Part shown: positions 57,501-64,000 of the stretch, in pieces
How positions within the stretch are numbered: position 1 is the stretch's first letter
Layout of the letters: each line of letters begins with the position of its first letter
Assembly (NCBI GenBank): GCA_937950315.1
Contig: CALFDU010000114.1
Span: forward strand, 1 to 64,000
Length of the DNA: 64,000 nucleotides
DNA from: an uncultured Saprospiraceae bacterium
GTDB lineage: Bacteria > Bacteroidota > Bacteroidia > Chitinophagales > Saprospiraceae
Reading direction: 5' to 3'
Notes under the pieces: generated by a model
What the model was told of the DNA's origin: nothing
Database searches by the model: none
What the model saw: the letters and a program-made list of their open reading frames with translations, nothing else
Made by a program: the position numbers and the translations under genes

Positions 57501-58355
57501 ACATGGAATTTCATTTACAACGATTACATCAACCGTTAGATCCGGTGCGGCAATTATATCTATTTCTCCTTGACCAAAAGGGATGGAAGTTCCTGTTGCA
57601 TCCATCAAGTCAATGAAGTATAATCCAGGTTCGAGGTCTGTGAGATTTACGATATCATCTGGACCGGTGAGCGTACCAGAATCAATGGGTCCACTAGGGC
57701 CTTCAACATTGTAGGTGTAAGGTGCAGTTCCACCACAGGCAGAAAATTGAATGGAACCAGAACTGCCTGTTGTTCCGCAGGCGTTGGTTGTTAAATATAA
57801 ATCTTGACATTCGATACATAGCTCGCCTCCTGTCAATCCAAAATCAATATCTTCAAGTTCGGCACAAATGGTACCATCTGGTAATTCAAAAGCAATTTCT
57901 AATTCTACGGAACTACTGTTGATGTCCCATTGAGAACATTCATCAGGGTCCCCTATTACTTCGAAAAACAATTTAAAAATTGCCGTATTTGGTGGTAAGG
58001 TTTGTCCTTCTCCATTTCCGTTTGTCCAGATAAGTGGAAGGCTACCTGTTTCTTGAGCTGCGGTAGTGAAATTTCCATCTACCAAACCGATCAAAGGAGA
58101 TCCTGTATTGTCAACGGATTGAAATTCAATTACGTTGGGATTGTAGTTTAGTGAATATTGAAATGTAAGCACGTCAGTAAATCCAGTTACGAAGCATTCT
58201 ACAAAAAACTCATCTCCAGGTAGCAGGGGTGTAGATACAATCTGGAAGTCCCAACTGAGACCAGCCGAAAGTGCATCACAATCTTGACTTTTAAGGCTAT
58301 TACTGGAAACCAATAATAAGGCAATAAATAAAAGAAGCCTTCTCACTACGCTCAT
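54552..58355 (-). CDS. Giant SprB-repeat surface adhesin with cohesin-like N-terminus and T9SS type B CTD
   Basis: 1267 residues with a signal peptide ending SSNSLKSQ. Residues 25-175 resemble a cohesin-like beta-sandwich ([20 protein letters not shown], then [11 protein letters not shown]). About nine or ten SprB-type repeats follow (for example [14 protein letters not shown]...[13 protein letters not shown], then [40 protein letters not shown] and [18 protein letters not shown]). The C-terminal 95 residues are a type B sorting domain ([55 protein letters not shown]). It would be exported by T9SS to the cell surface. A TATATTTG -7 element is at 58381-58388. Confidence 0.92.
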   Translation of the reverse strand: MSVVRRLLLFIALLLVSSNSLKSQDCDALSAGLSWDFQIVSTPLLPGDEFFVECFVTGFTDVLTFQYSLNYNPNVIEFQSVDNTGSPLIGLVDGNFTTAAQETGSLPLIWTNGNGEGQTLPPNTAIFKLFFEVIGDPDECSQWDINSSSVELEIAFELPDGTICAELEDIDFGLTGGELCIECQDLYLTTNACGTTGSSGSIQFSACGGTAPYTYNVEGPSGPIDSGTLTGPDDIVNLTDLEPGLYFIDLMDATGTSIPFGQGEIDIIAAPDLTVDVIVVNEIPCPGFTGDIEAFAFGGATPYIFEWSNGLFSSELEDLPEGSYTVTVTDANGCQAVSQPVTLETFPLDITVIKEDATCGGSLDGSITLIVTGGTPVNGDSYFFDQQLMMQGEFVGLDPGTFLINIRDDMGCEQDIEVIIEAETEGFFEIDIIQEIECFGDLATVEIIGDINQAASLDTFPMFMNDDGEQQPYGYFPNADDPSIDNIRFFNIEAGFYEGFFFNNDGCRVEVEFEVTGDAPEIEIELVNQNDFDCSGNGGEVEVEINGGVGALSPLWSTGETDLSITVPSGGTYTITVTDENLCTNTLDVDFTVAGSLGLSAEVVDEVGCGAASDSGSAQAEITATSGNITYSWLDAAGNEIGTDAFIDGLSAGTFTVIATDTDQDCSEMVDVTISGAGTFIFDTVESNPDCFGGDNGEIEVSIVGGAGSPTFAWAHDEDLTFNLAQDLTAGVYVVTVTDADGCELDTMITLENPPQADITVDLIGGVSCFNGNDGSAIATASNSPSGETEFTYFWLDGNGDVVSTSFGELSEPNDLISGELFVYAFDGCPTDTISIEIPNGEEIIIDPINAIIQDPSCNGLEDGLIELALNGGTVAGDYGYQWETGETTNTLSDLGPGFFTVSVTDDNNCEQEIEIELTEPDSLLLELGQTAGVSCFADTSAVIEVFGSGGTGGFEYTWTPEISTTNIANQVPPGVYVIQVTDSSGCTAELTEEVVAATPIIVSLAPVEPIPCSGGTTLICFEEVSGGSGNGYMYQTNFGVNTPVDSCFTATAGGFSFNVTDSAGCSIEEMIEIFVDQPDPITVDLGESPLELNLGDDSAEIDAIITGPNPIDTIIWSSDVGEWECLTDDCSSINITPTVPSFYFADVTDVNGCATRAEVFVDIKTVRNVWAPNIFTPDRDGMHDIFHPFTGPGVRQINSFYIYDRWGNLMHSAEDILPGNEILDENSWDGQFNGDDAAVGVYVYIIEVEFVDDEVQYFKGSITLTR

Positions 58356-58380
58356 GTAACTTTGTTTTGAAATTGCGGCT

Positions 58381-58388
58381 CAAATATA
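58381..58388 (-). promoter_or_regulatory. -7 element upstream of the SprB-repeat gene
   Basis: On the minus strand TATATTTG matches TAnnTTTG, 25 bases before the ATG at 58355. No good -33 element was found. Confidence 0.4.
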
Positions 58389-58583
58389 GCCATAATCAAA
58401 TGTGAATATGTCCTATATGATGATTCAATTTTACGCTATTGTAATCTAGAAATGGAGTACTAGATAATATACGCTTAAAAGTTGTCTTTCGTTGCACCCA
58501 AATGCAAGTAAATTTTGAATCAACTTGAAAGCAGATATCAAGAAAATAAAACACGAAAATAGCTAAGAATATTGGGTAAAAAA

Positions 58584-58623
58584 TAAAAAAGTCCCTGTAG
58601 TAAATACAGGGACCGTTTTTTAA
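58584..58623 (-). terminator. Terminator of the thioredoxin-SPOR gene
   Basis: GTCCCTGTA and TACAGGGAC form a perfect stem with flanking A/T runs on both sides. It lies about 55 bases beyond the stop codon at 58679. Confidence 0.88.
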
Positions 58624-58678
58624 TTGCATAAATGGTCCTTGGGATGGGATTTCATTTATAAAATATGTCAAATAGGAA

Positions 58679-59461
58679 TTAATACACGATTGAGTCAATC
58701 TGAAAGTCTCTTTTCAGGATTGTTTGGAAGCTAGTAGCCTCCGATTCTGAGCCAAAATTGCCCATCAAAACACGATACCACACGGCTCCATCTCGATAAT
58801 CATTCAAAACGATGATTTCTTCAAGGAATTCTTCTCTGATTTCCGTCACTTTTCTCAGTGCTGCTTCGTAGTTATTGTAATCACCTACTTGTATTCTGTA
58901 GGTACTTTTATTGCTATTGGTAGACCTATATTCTTTGTATTTATCTTCTTTTGGCGCTTGAATATTGGCGCTTTTGTTGGGACTTTGGTTGAAATAGTGG
59001 TTTTGAACCACTTTCGTGTCCTTCTGTATGTGAAAAGTCAATAAATTCATCAATTTGCTTCTTGAGAGTGTTTCTTGCACTCTTTCGACCAATTCGCCTT
59101 CAGAATTGAAGATTAATAGGGTCGGAAGTACTGAAATTTGGTATTTTTCCTTGATTGAGAAGCCTTCTTTGGTATCAATATCGACTTTGATAGACACATA
59201 ATTGGTATTTAAGGTAGAAACGACCTCTTTGTCCTTGAAAGTGGTGCTTTCCATCCATTTACATGGTGTACACCAATTGGCGTAAAAGTCAACAAAAAAT
59301 AGCTTTCCTTCATCGGTAGCCCTTTGCTTGGCTAGTTCAAAAGCTTCAGATGTGAAGTCAATGGAAGAGGCTCCCCCATTTGATGCTTGTAGGCCAGAGG
59401 CAACAAACAACATAAGAAGAGAAACGTATAATGACTTCTGAATTTTATAAAGCAATTTCAT
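58679..59461 (-). CDS. Exported thioredoxin-SPOR fusion protein
   Basis: I start it at the ATG at 59461 (260 residues), which gives a clean signal peptide (MKLLYKIQKSLYVSLLMLFV). A start at 59488 adds nine residues. Residues 30-150 are a thioredoxin-like domain with the active site ANWCTPCKWM (Cys64, Cys67) and cis-Pro region SVLPTLLIF. After a polar linker, the C-terminal 75 residues resemble a SPOR domain (YRIQVGDYNNYEAALRKVTE, then VWYRVLMGNFGSESEA). SPOR domains bind denuded peptidoglycan at division sites, so the fusion could place a thiol reductase at the septum. This is inference. Confidence 0.82.
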   Translation of the reverse strand: MKLLYKIQKSLYVSLLMLFVASGLQASNGGASSIDFTSEAFELAKQRATDEGKLFFVDFYANWCTPCKWMESTTFKDKEVVSTLNTNYVSIKVDIDTKEGFSIKEKYQISVLPTLLIFNSEGELVERVQETLSRSKLMNLLTFHIQKDTKVVQNHYFNQSPNKSANIQAPKEDKYKEYRSTNSNKSTYRIQVGDYNNYEAALRKVTEIREEFLEEIIVLNDYRDGAVWYRVLMGNFGSESEATSFQTILKRDFQIDSIVY

Positions 59462-59718
59462 AATACTAGTGTTTACATTATTCAGCAATTTTTGCTGTTA
59501 TACCCATAGTTTGCAAAGTCCATGCCATACATTAAAAATTTTCATAATATGTTTCTGTATATTTGACGTAAGTATCAGGTAATCAATGACTTAAATGAAA
59601 AATTTTACCCTTTCGGCAAATATTAAAACTGATGAAATAAAGGAATTACTTCCATCATGGGCGGTAATTATGAATTATGGTTTAACTTGCGTTGAAACTG
59701 ATCTAACAGAATAAGAAA

Positions 59719-60717
59719 ATGTCAAATATAACTGCCGCAATAACAGGTATAGGTAGCTATACCCCACCCGATAAGCTTACCAACGCAGATCTAGAAAAGA
59801 TGGTTGAAACAAACCATGAATGGATCGTATCACGAACTGGAATCGAAGAAAGGAGAATCCTGAAAGGAGAAGGCAAAGCGACTTCTTTTATGGGAGCTGA
59901 AGCAGTAAAAAACTTGCTAGAAAAGACGGGCACGGATCCATTGGATATAGACCTTATAATATGTGGTACTGTAACTGGAGATATGGTTTTTCCTGATACG
60001 GCCAATCAAATCGGCATAAAATCAGGATGTACCAATTCGTTTGGGTTTGATATCAATGCTGCGTGTTCTGGCTTTGTATACTCAATAAATACGGGGGCTC
60101 AATTCATTGAAACTGGAAAATATAAGAAGGTAATCGTAGTAGGAGCCGATATGATGTCTTCTATCGTTGATTATGAAGATAGAGCTACATGTATTTTGTT
60201 TGGGGATGCTGCAGGAGCGGTGTTGCTTGAGCCAAATGAAGAAGGATATGGCATACAAGACAGTATATTAAGAGCTGACGGAAGTGGTGTTGATTATTTG
60301 AACTTGAAGGCGGGAGGTTCATTGATGCCTGCGTCGCATGAAACGGTAGATAAGAGGCTTCATTACGCATATCAAGAAGGCCGAGTTGTATTTAAGCATG
60401 CTGTAAAAGGGATGGTGAGTGCTACCAAAGACCTATTAAAGAACAATAATTTAAAATCTGAGGATATCGACTGGATCGTTCCTCACCAAGCAAACCAAAG
60501 AATTTTGGAATCGGTGGCCAATATGATGGATTTCCCATTGGAAAAGGTGCTGATTAACATTGCCAAATATGGAAATACAACTTCCGCAACTATTCCATTG
60601 TGTATGGCAGAATTTGAATCTAGGTTCAAAAAAGGTGATAAAATGGTTCTTACTGCCTTTGGAGGTGGATTTACATGGGGATCAACCTTGGTTACCTGGG
60701 CATATGACGGAAAGTAA
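59719..60717 (+). CDS. fabH: Beta-ketoacyl-ACP synthase III
   Basis: 332 residues of the FabH family. The catalytic triad by position is Cys116 (INAACSGFVYS), His256 (VPHQANQRI) and Asn286 (YGNTTSATIPL). The C-terminal GGGFTWGST also fits. It condenses acetyl-CoA (or branched acyl-CoA) with malonyl-ACP to start fatty acid synthesis. It leads a run with efp, accB and accC. A TATATTTG element at 59558-59565 is a possible promoter, though 150 bases from the start. Confidence 0.96.
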   Translation: MSNITAAITGIGSYTPPDKLTNADLEKMVETNHEWIVSRTGIEERRILKGEGKATSFMGAEAVKNLLEKTGTDPLDIDLIICGTVTGDMVFPDTANQIGIKSGCTNSFGFDINAACSGFVYSINTGAQFIETGKYKKVIVVGADMMSSIVDYEDRATCILFGDAAGAVLLEPNEEGYGIQDSILRADGSGVDYLNLKAGGSLMPASHETVDKRLHYAYQEGRVVFKHAVKGMVSATKDLLKNNNLKSEDIDWIVPHQANQRILESVANMMDFPLEKVLINIAKYGNTTSATIPLCMAEFESRFKKGDKMVLTAFGGGFTWGSTLVTWAYDGK

Positions 60718-60774
60718 TTAGGGGCGGGACATTCTATTGATTATCTTCGCGGGAAATTTTAACATTTTAAGAAA

Positions 60775-61341
60775 ATGGCAAATACATCTGAAATCAGAAA
60801 CGGACTTTGTATAAACTATAAGAATGATGTTTATTCTGTGGTTGAGTTTTTACATGTGAAACCTGGAAAAGGTCCTGCATTTGTACGTACCAAATTAAAG
60901 AGTATGACAAATGGAAAGGTTATTGATAATACATTTCCGTCTAGTCATAAAATTGACATAGTAAGAGTTGAAAGGAGAAATTTTCAATATCTTTATAAAG
61001 ATGATCAAGGTTTTCATTTTATGAACAACGAAACCTATGAGCAGATTTTCATAGCTGAGAATTTTATTGAAAATGCTCAATATATGAAGGAAGGGATTAC
61101 GGTAGAAATCCTTTATCATGCAGAAGAAGATAGACCACTAACCGTTGACTTGCCTCAATATACAGTTGTAGAAATTACTTATACTGAGCCAGGAGAAAAA
61201 GGTAACACGGCAACCAATGCATCAAAACCTGCAACAATTGAAACTGGGGCTGAGATTAAAGTACCAATCTTTATTAACGAAGGAGATAAAGTGAAAATCG
61301 AAACAGCAACAGGTAATTATATTGAAAGATCAAAAGGATAA
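60775..61341 (+). CDS. efp: Elongation factor P
   Basis: 188 residues of the three-domain EF-P fold. The N-terminal domain loop [13 protein letters not shown] contains Lys32, the position usually modified or tipped toward the ribosomal peptidyl-transferase centre. The central OB domain and the C-terminal [12 protein letters not shown] end are typical. It relieves ribosome stalling at polyproline. A -7-like TATCTTCG at 60742-60749 suggests it can be transcribed separately from fabH. accB follows two bases after its stop. Confidence 0.96.
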   Translation: MANTSEIRNGLCINYKNDVYSVVEFLHVKPGKGPAFVRTKLKSMTNGKVIDNTFPSSHKIDIVRVERRNFQYLYKDDQGFHFMNNETYEQIFIAENFIENAQYMKEGITVEILYHAEEDRPLTVDLPQYTVVEITYTEPGEKGNTATNASKPATIETGAEIKVPIFINEGDKVKIETATGNYIERSKG

Positions 61342-61343
61342 AA

Positions 61344-61844
61344 ATGACTTTTAAAGAAATCAAAGACTTAATAAAGTTAGTTACGGACTCTGACCTTACG
61401 GAATTCAAAATGAAAAACGATGGTTTAGAGCTCACAATCAAGACCAAAAATTTTGAAAAGGGTGGTCATATGGTAAGTGCTCCTGTCGTTACAATGGCAT
61501 CTGCACCAGTTCCTCAACCAGCTGTTCAAGCTGCACCTATACAAGTGACAGAAACAGCAGCAAATGGAGCTGGAGAACCAGCGCCTGCTGCATCAAGCAA
61601 TCTAATAGAAATCAAATCACCAATTATTGGTACATTTTATAGATCACCTTCTCCTGACAAGCCTGCTTTTCTTAAGGTAGGAGACTCTGTTTCAAAAGGA
61701 GACATTGTATGTATTGTTGAAGCAATGAAGTTGTTCAACGAGATAGAAAGTGAAGTGAGTGGAAAAGTAGTAAAGGTACTTGTGGAAGATGCTCAACCTG
61801 TTGAGTATGACACACCTTTATTTCTTTTAGACCCAGCTGGGTAA
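61344..61844 (+). CDS. accB: Biotin carboxyl carrier protein of acetyl-CoA carboxylase
   Basis: 166 residues. The C-terminal biotinyl domain contains [11 protein letters not shown], with Lys129 as the biotinylation site. An Ala/Pro-rich linker ([20 protein letters not shown]) separates it from the N-terminal helix. It carries CO2 from biotin carboxylase (AccC) to the carboxyltransferase. It is translationally coupled in a tight run between efp and accC. Confidence 0.96.
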   Translation: MTFKEIKDLIKLVTDSDLTEFKMKNDGLELTIKTKNFEKGGHMVSAPVVTMASAPVPQPAVQAAPIQVTETAANGAGEPAPAASSNLIEIKSPIIGTFYRSPSPDKPAFLKVGDSVSKGDIVCIVEAMKLFNEIESEVSGKVVKVLVEDAQPVEYDTPLFLLDPAG

Positions 61845-61864
61845 ACCCTTTATAAGACCGACCT

Positions 61865-63220
61865 ATGTTTAAAAAAATACTAATTGCCAATCGTGGTGAA
61901 ATTGCATTGCGTGTTATACGTACATGTAAAGAGATGGGTATTAAGACTGTAGCCATCTATTCTTCAGCAGATGCAGAAAGCTTACATGTAAGGTTTGCAG
62001 ATGAAGCCGTAAAAATTGGGCCACCAAGTTCTACAGAATCATATTTAAGTATTCCCAAAATCATGGCAGCGGTAGAAATTACCAATGCAGATGCTATCCA
62101 TCCTGGATATGGTTTCCTATCAGAGAATGCATCATTTGCGGAAGTAACTGAAGAGTATGGGGTAAAATTTTTAGGCCCTTCAGCAGCTATGATCCGATCA
62201 ATGGGAGATAAGATTACTGCCAAAGAAACAATGATCAAGGCAGGTGTACCAGTAATTCCTGGTTCGGATGGATTGCTAAAAAATGTGGCTGCTGGAATAA
62301 AACTAGCCAATGAAATCGGTTATCCTGTCATCATCAAAGCGACAGCTGGTGGTGGTGGAAAAGGAATGAGAGTCATCTGGGCGGATGAGGAATTTGAAGC
62401 TGCATGGGATAGTGCCAAAAAGGAAGCAAGTGCTTCATTTGCCAATGATGGTATTTACATGGAGAAGTTTATTGAAAACCCTCGTCACGTAGAATTCCAG
62501 ATCATAGGAGACCAGCATGGAAATGTGGTTCACTTATCAGAAAGAGATTGTACCATTCAGAGAAGACATCAAAAATTATTAGAAGAATGTCCTTCTACTG
62601 TGCTTACTAAAAAACTAAGAAAAGAAATGGGTGAGGCTGCCATTGCTGCAGGAAAATCCATCAATTACGAAGGTGTCGGTACGGTCGAATTCCTCGTAGA
62701 TAAGCACAAGCAATTTTACTTCATGGAGATGAACACACGTATACAGGTAGAACATCCTGTTACGGAGGAAGTAATCGACCATGACTTGATCAAAGAGCAA
62801 ATAAAGGTTGCTGCTGGTGAACCATTAACAGGCAAAAACTATTTCCCAACGATGCATGCGATGGAAGCAAGAATCAATGCGGAAGACCCCTTTAATGATT
62901 TCAGACCGAGCCCAGGAAAGATTACCTCATTCCACAGTCCTAAAGGACATGGTGTTAGAGTTGACACTCATGTTTACGCAGGTTATTCGGTCCCTCCATA
63001 TTACGATTCATTGATTGCCAAGCTTATATGTAAGGCTCAGACAAGGGAGGATTGTATTAAAAAAATGAAAAGAGCGCTTGATGAGTTTATTGTAGAAGGA
63101 ATTAAGACTACGATTCCTTTCCACAGAGCGCTGATGGATGATGAAAGGTTTCTTTCTGGCAAGTACGATACAGGATTTTTAGAAGAATTTGTCCTTGAAG
63201 AGCCAGAAATCAAGGAGTAA
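61865..63220 (+). CDS. accC: Acetyl-CoA carboxylase biotin carboxylase subunit
   Basis: 451 residues, normal length. The ATP-grasp loop [10 protein letters not shown] includes Lys166, and the biotin carboxylase signature [10 protein letters not shown]-like region, [18 protein letters not shown] and EARINAED are all present. It carboxylates biotin on AccB using ATP and bicarbonate. It follows accB by 20 bases and precedes an ABC exporter gene by 15 bases. Confidence 0.97.
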   Translation: MFKKILIANRGEIALRVIRTCKEMGIKTVAIYSSADAESLHVRFADEAVKIGPPSSTESYLSIPKIMAAVEITNADAIHPGYGFLSENASFAEVTEEYGVKFLGPSAAMIRSMGDKITAKETMIKAGVPVIPGSDGLLKNVAAGIKLANEIGYPVIIKATAGGGGKGMRVIWADEEFEAAWDSAKKEASASFANDGIYMEKFIENPRHVEFQIIGDQHGNVVHLSERDCTIQRRHQKLLEECPSTVLTKKLRKEMGEAAIAAGKSINYEGVGTVEFLVDKHKQFYFMEMNTRIQVEHPVTEEVIDHDLIKEQIKVAAGEPLTGKNYFPTMHAMEARINAEDPFNDFRPSPGKITSFHSPKGHGVRVDTHVYAGYSVPPYYDSLIAKLICKAQTREDCIKKMKRALDEFIVEGIKTTIPFHRALMDDERFLSGKYDTGFLEEFVLEEPEIKE

Positions 63221-63235
63221 TTCCGTTATAGATTC

Positions 63236-64000
63236 ATGGCAAATTTATTTACTCTTCTTAGGCATCTAGGTCCATACAAGAAGTATGTATTTGCCACCAT
63301 AGTATCTCAAATTTTATTGGCTGTGTTTACGGTGATCAGTATTCCTATGATCATTCCATTTTTTCAGGTCCTATTCAACGAAGAAACAAAGGTATATGAA
63401 GAACCTGTCAGTGTATGGGAAGGCGCCGATTGGTTGGAGTATACTTTCAATAATTTCATAGCACAATACGATCGATTAGATGCCTTGTTGTATATCTGCA
63501 TAGGCATTGTTACCATCTTTTTACTCAAAAACTTATTTCGCTATCTCTCATTGTTCTTTATCAATCCAGCAAGAAATGGGATTGTCAAAGATCTAAGATC
63601 GGGCATGTTTAAGCATTTGATTAATATTCCAATTCATCAATTAAAAACACATAAGAGAGGTGATATTATTACTCGACTTACGTCGGATGCGCAGGAGGTA
63701 GAATGGAGTATACTTCAAGTACTTGATGCATTCATCAAGGCGCCATTGACCATCATTGGTAGTTTGGCTTTCATGCTTTACATCTCACCCAATCTGACCA
63801 TGTTTGTTTTTGTATTAATGATTTTTACGGTTGTGATTATCGGATCGATATCGAAAACATTGAAGAGGGAATCCAAAGGTATTCAAGAAACGCTCTCTGC
63901 CATGACCTCCAATATTGATGAAACTGTGACAGGCATGGACAATGTCCGATCATTTAACGTGCAGGAACGTTGGATAGAAAAATTTGAGAAAGAGAATCAA
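63236..64000 (+). CDS. MsbA-like ABC exporter, N-terminal part (cut off by window edge)
   Basis: The frame is open from the ATG at 63236 to the right edge (255 codons). The translation begins MANLFTLLRHLGPYKKYVFA and has several membrane helices, then the intracellular-loop pattern KTHKRGDIITRLTSDAQEVE and SKGIQETLSAMTSNIDETVT. These are typical of the transmembrane domain of half-size ABC exporters such as MsbA. The ATP-binding domain lies beyond the window. Substrate is unknown; lipid or lipopolysaccharide export is plausible. It follows accC closely and may be co-transcribed. Confidence 0.85.
   Translation, partial: MANLFTLLRHLGPYKKYVFATIVSQILLAVFTVISIPMIIPFFQVLFNEETKVYEEPVSVWEGADWLEYTFNNFIAQYDRLDALLYICIGIVTIFLLKNLFRYLSLFFINPARNGIVKDLRSGMFKHLINIPIHQLKTHKRGDIITRLTSDAQEVEWSILQVLDAFIKAPLTIIGSLAFMLYISPNLTMFVFVLMIFTVVIIGSISKTLKRESKGIQETLSAMTSNIDETVTGMDNVRSFNVQERWIEKFEKENQ

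Noticed and set aside
58396-58698. Minus-strand frame of 100 codons between the adhesin and the thioredoxin-SPOR gene
   Set aside because: It runs through the terminator hairpin at 58584-58623 and has atypical composition, so it is unlikely to be translated.

Overview
The window looks like chromosomal DNA from a member of the Bacteroidota, most likely close to the Saprospiraceae. Supporting signs are AT-rich coding DNA and promoters of the Bacteroidota type (TAnnTTTG at -7). There is a PorP/SprF-type protein, and two very large secreted proteins end in the gliding-motility/type IX secretion (T9SS) type B C-terminal domain. PKD and SprB repeats, many signal peptides and lipoboxes with serine before the cysteine, and a fused IcmF-type mutase also fit. 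I saw no tRNA or rRNA gene, CRISPR array, insertion sequence or phage gene.

Layout. 1-1642 (minus): a sodium:solute symporter cut by the left edge, with its small DUF4212 partner. 1827-5346 (plus): a flavoprotein of the HI0933 family, then small cytosolic or membrane proteins (DUF1801, cupin, VanZ, DUF1569, YjbR/TfoX-like). 5638-15350: secreted proteins, namely a tiny CTD-like protein, a BNR/P-domain protein, an S9 peptidase and a large macroglobulin-like/TonB-plug-like protein. 15645-18582: methyltransferase, ABC-F ATPase and DUF6155. 18829-24644: a tight three-gene run of PorP/SprF, an M43-like protease whose catalytic Glu is replaced by Gln, and a PKD-repeat type B cargo. 24924-27064: SRPBCC, TfoX and class V aminotransferase.

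27088-34429 (all minus) is the most accessory-looking part. It holds a lipoprotein, an ECF sigma factor, a protein joining a short cytosolic tail and one inner-membrane helix to a C-terminal beta-barrel-like domain, two tandem paralogous barrels, and an overlapping operon of two LVIVD-type lipoproteins plus a barrel. 34587-42453: DUF2141, a TlpA-type thioredoxin divergent from a DUF6029/Omp28 pair, small unknowns, and an operon of lipoprotein, lipase-like and PQQ-propeller lipoprotein.

42839-64000 mixes housekeeping and central metabolism: pheT, a probable 6S RNA, rny, fused isobutyryl-CoA mutase (icmF), dodecin, an MBL hydrolase and methylmalonyl-CoA mutase. A SprB-repeat type B adhesin and a thioredoxin-SPOR fusion follow. 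The window ends with a fatty-acid/translation block (fabH, efp, accB, accC) and the start of an MsbA-like ABC exporter cut by the right edge.

The best candidates for unusual biology are the sigma/trans-envelope module (27088-30995), the pseudo-metalloprotease inside a T9SS cargo operon, the 6S-like RNA between pheT and rny, and a duplicated 3'-UTR element with a possible small RNA next to dodecin. All functional statements come from reading the sequence. No database search was run.
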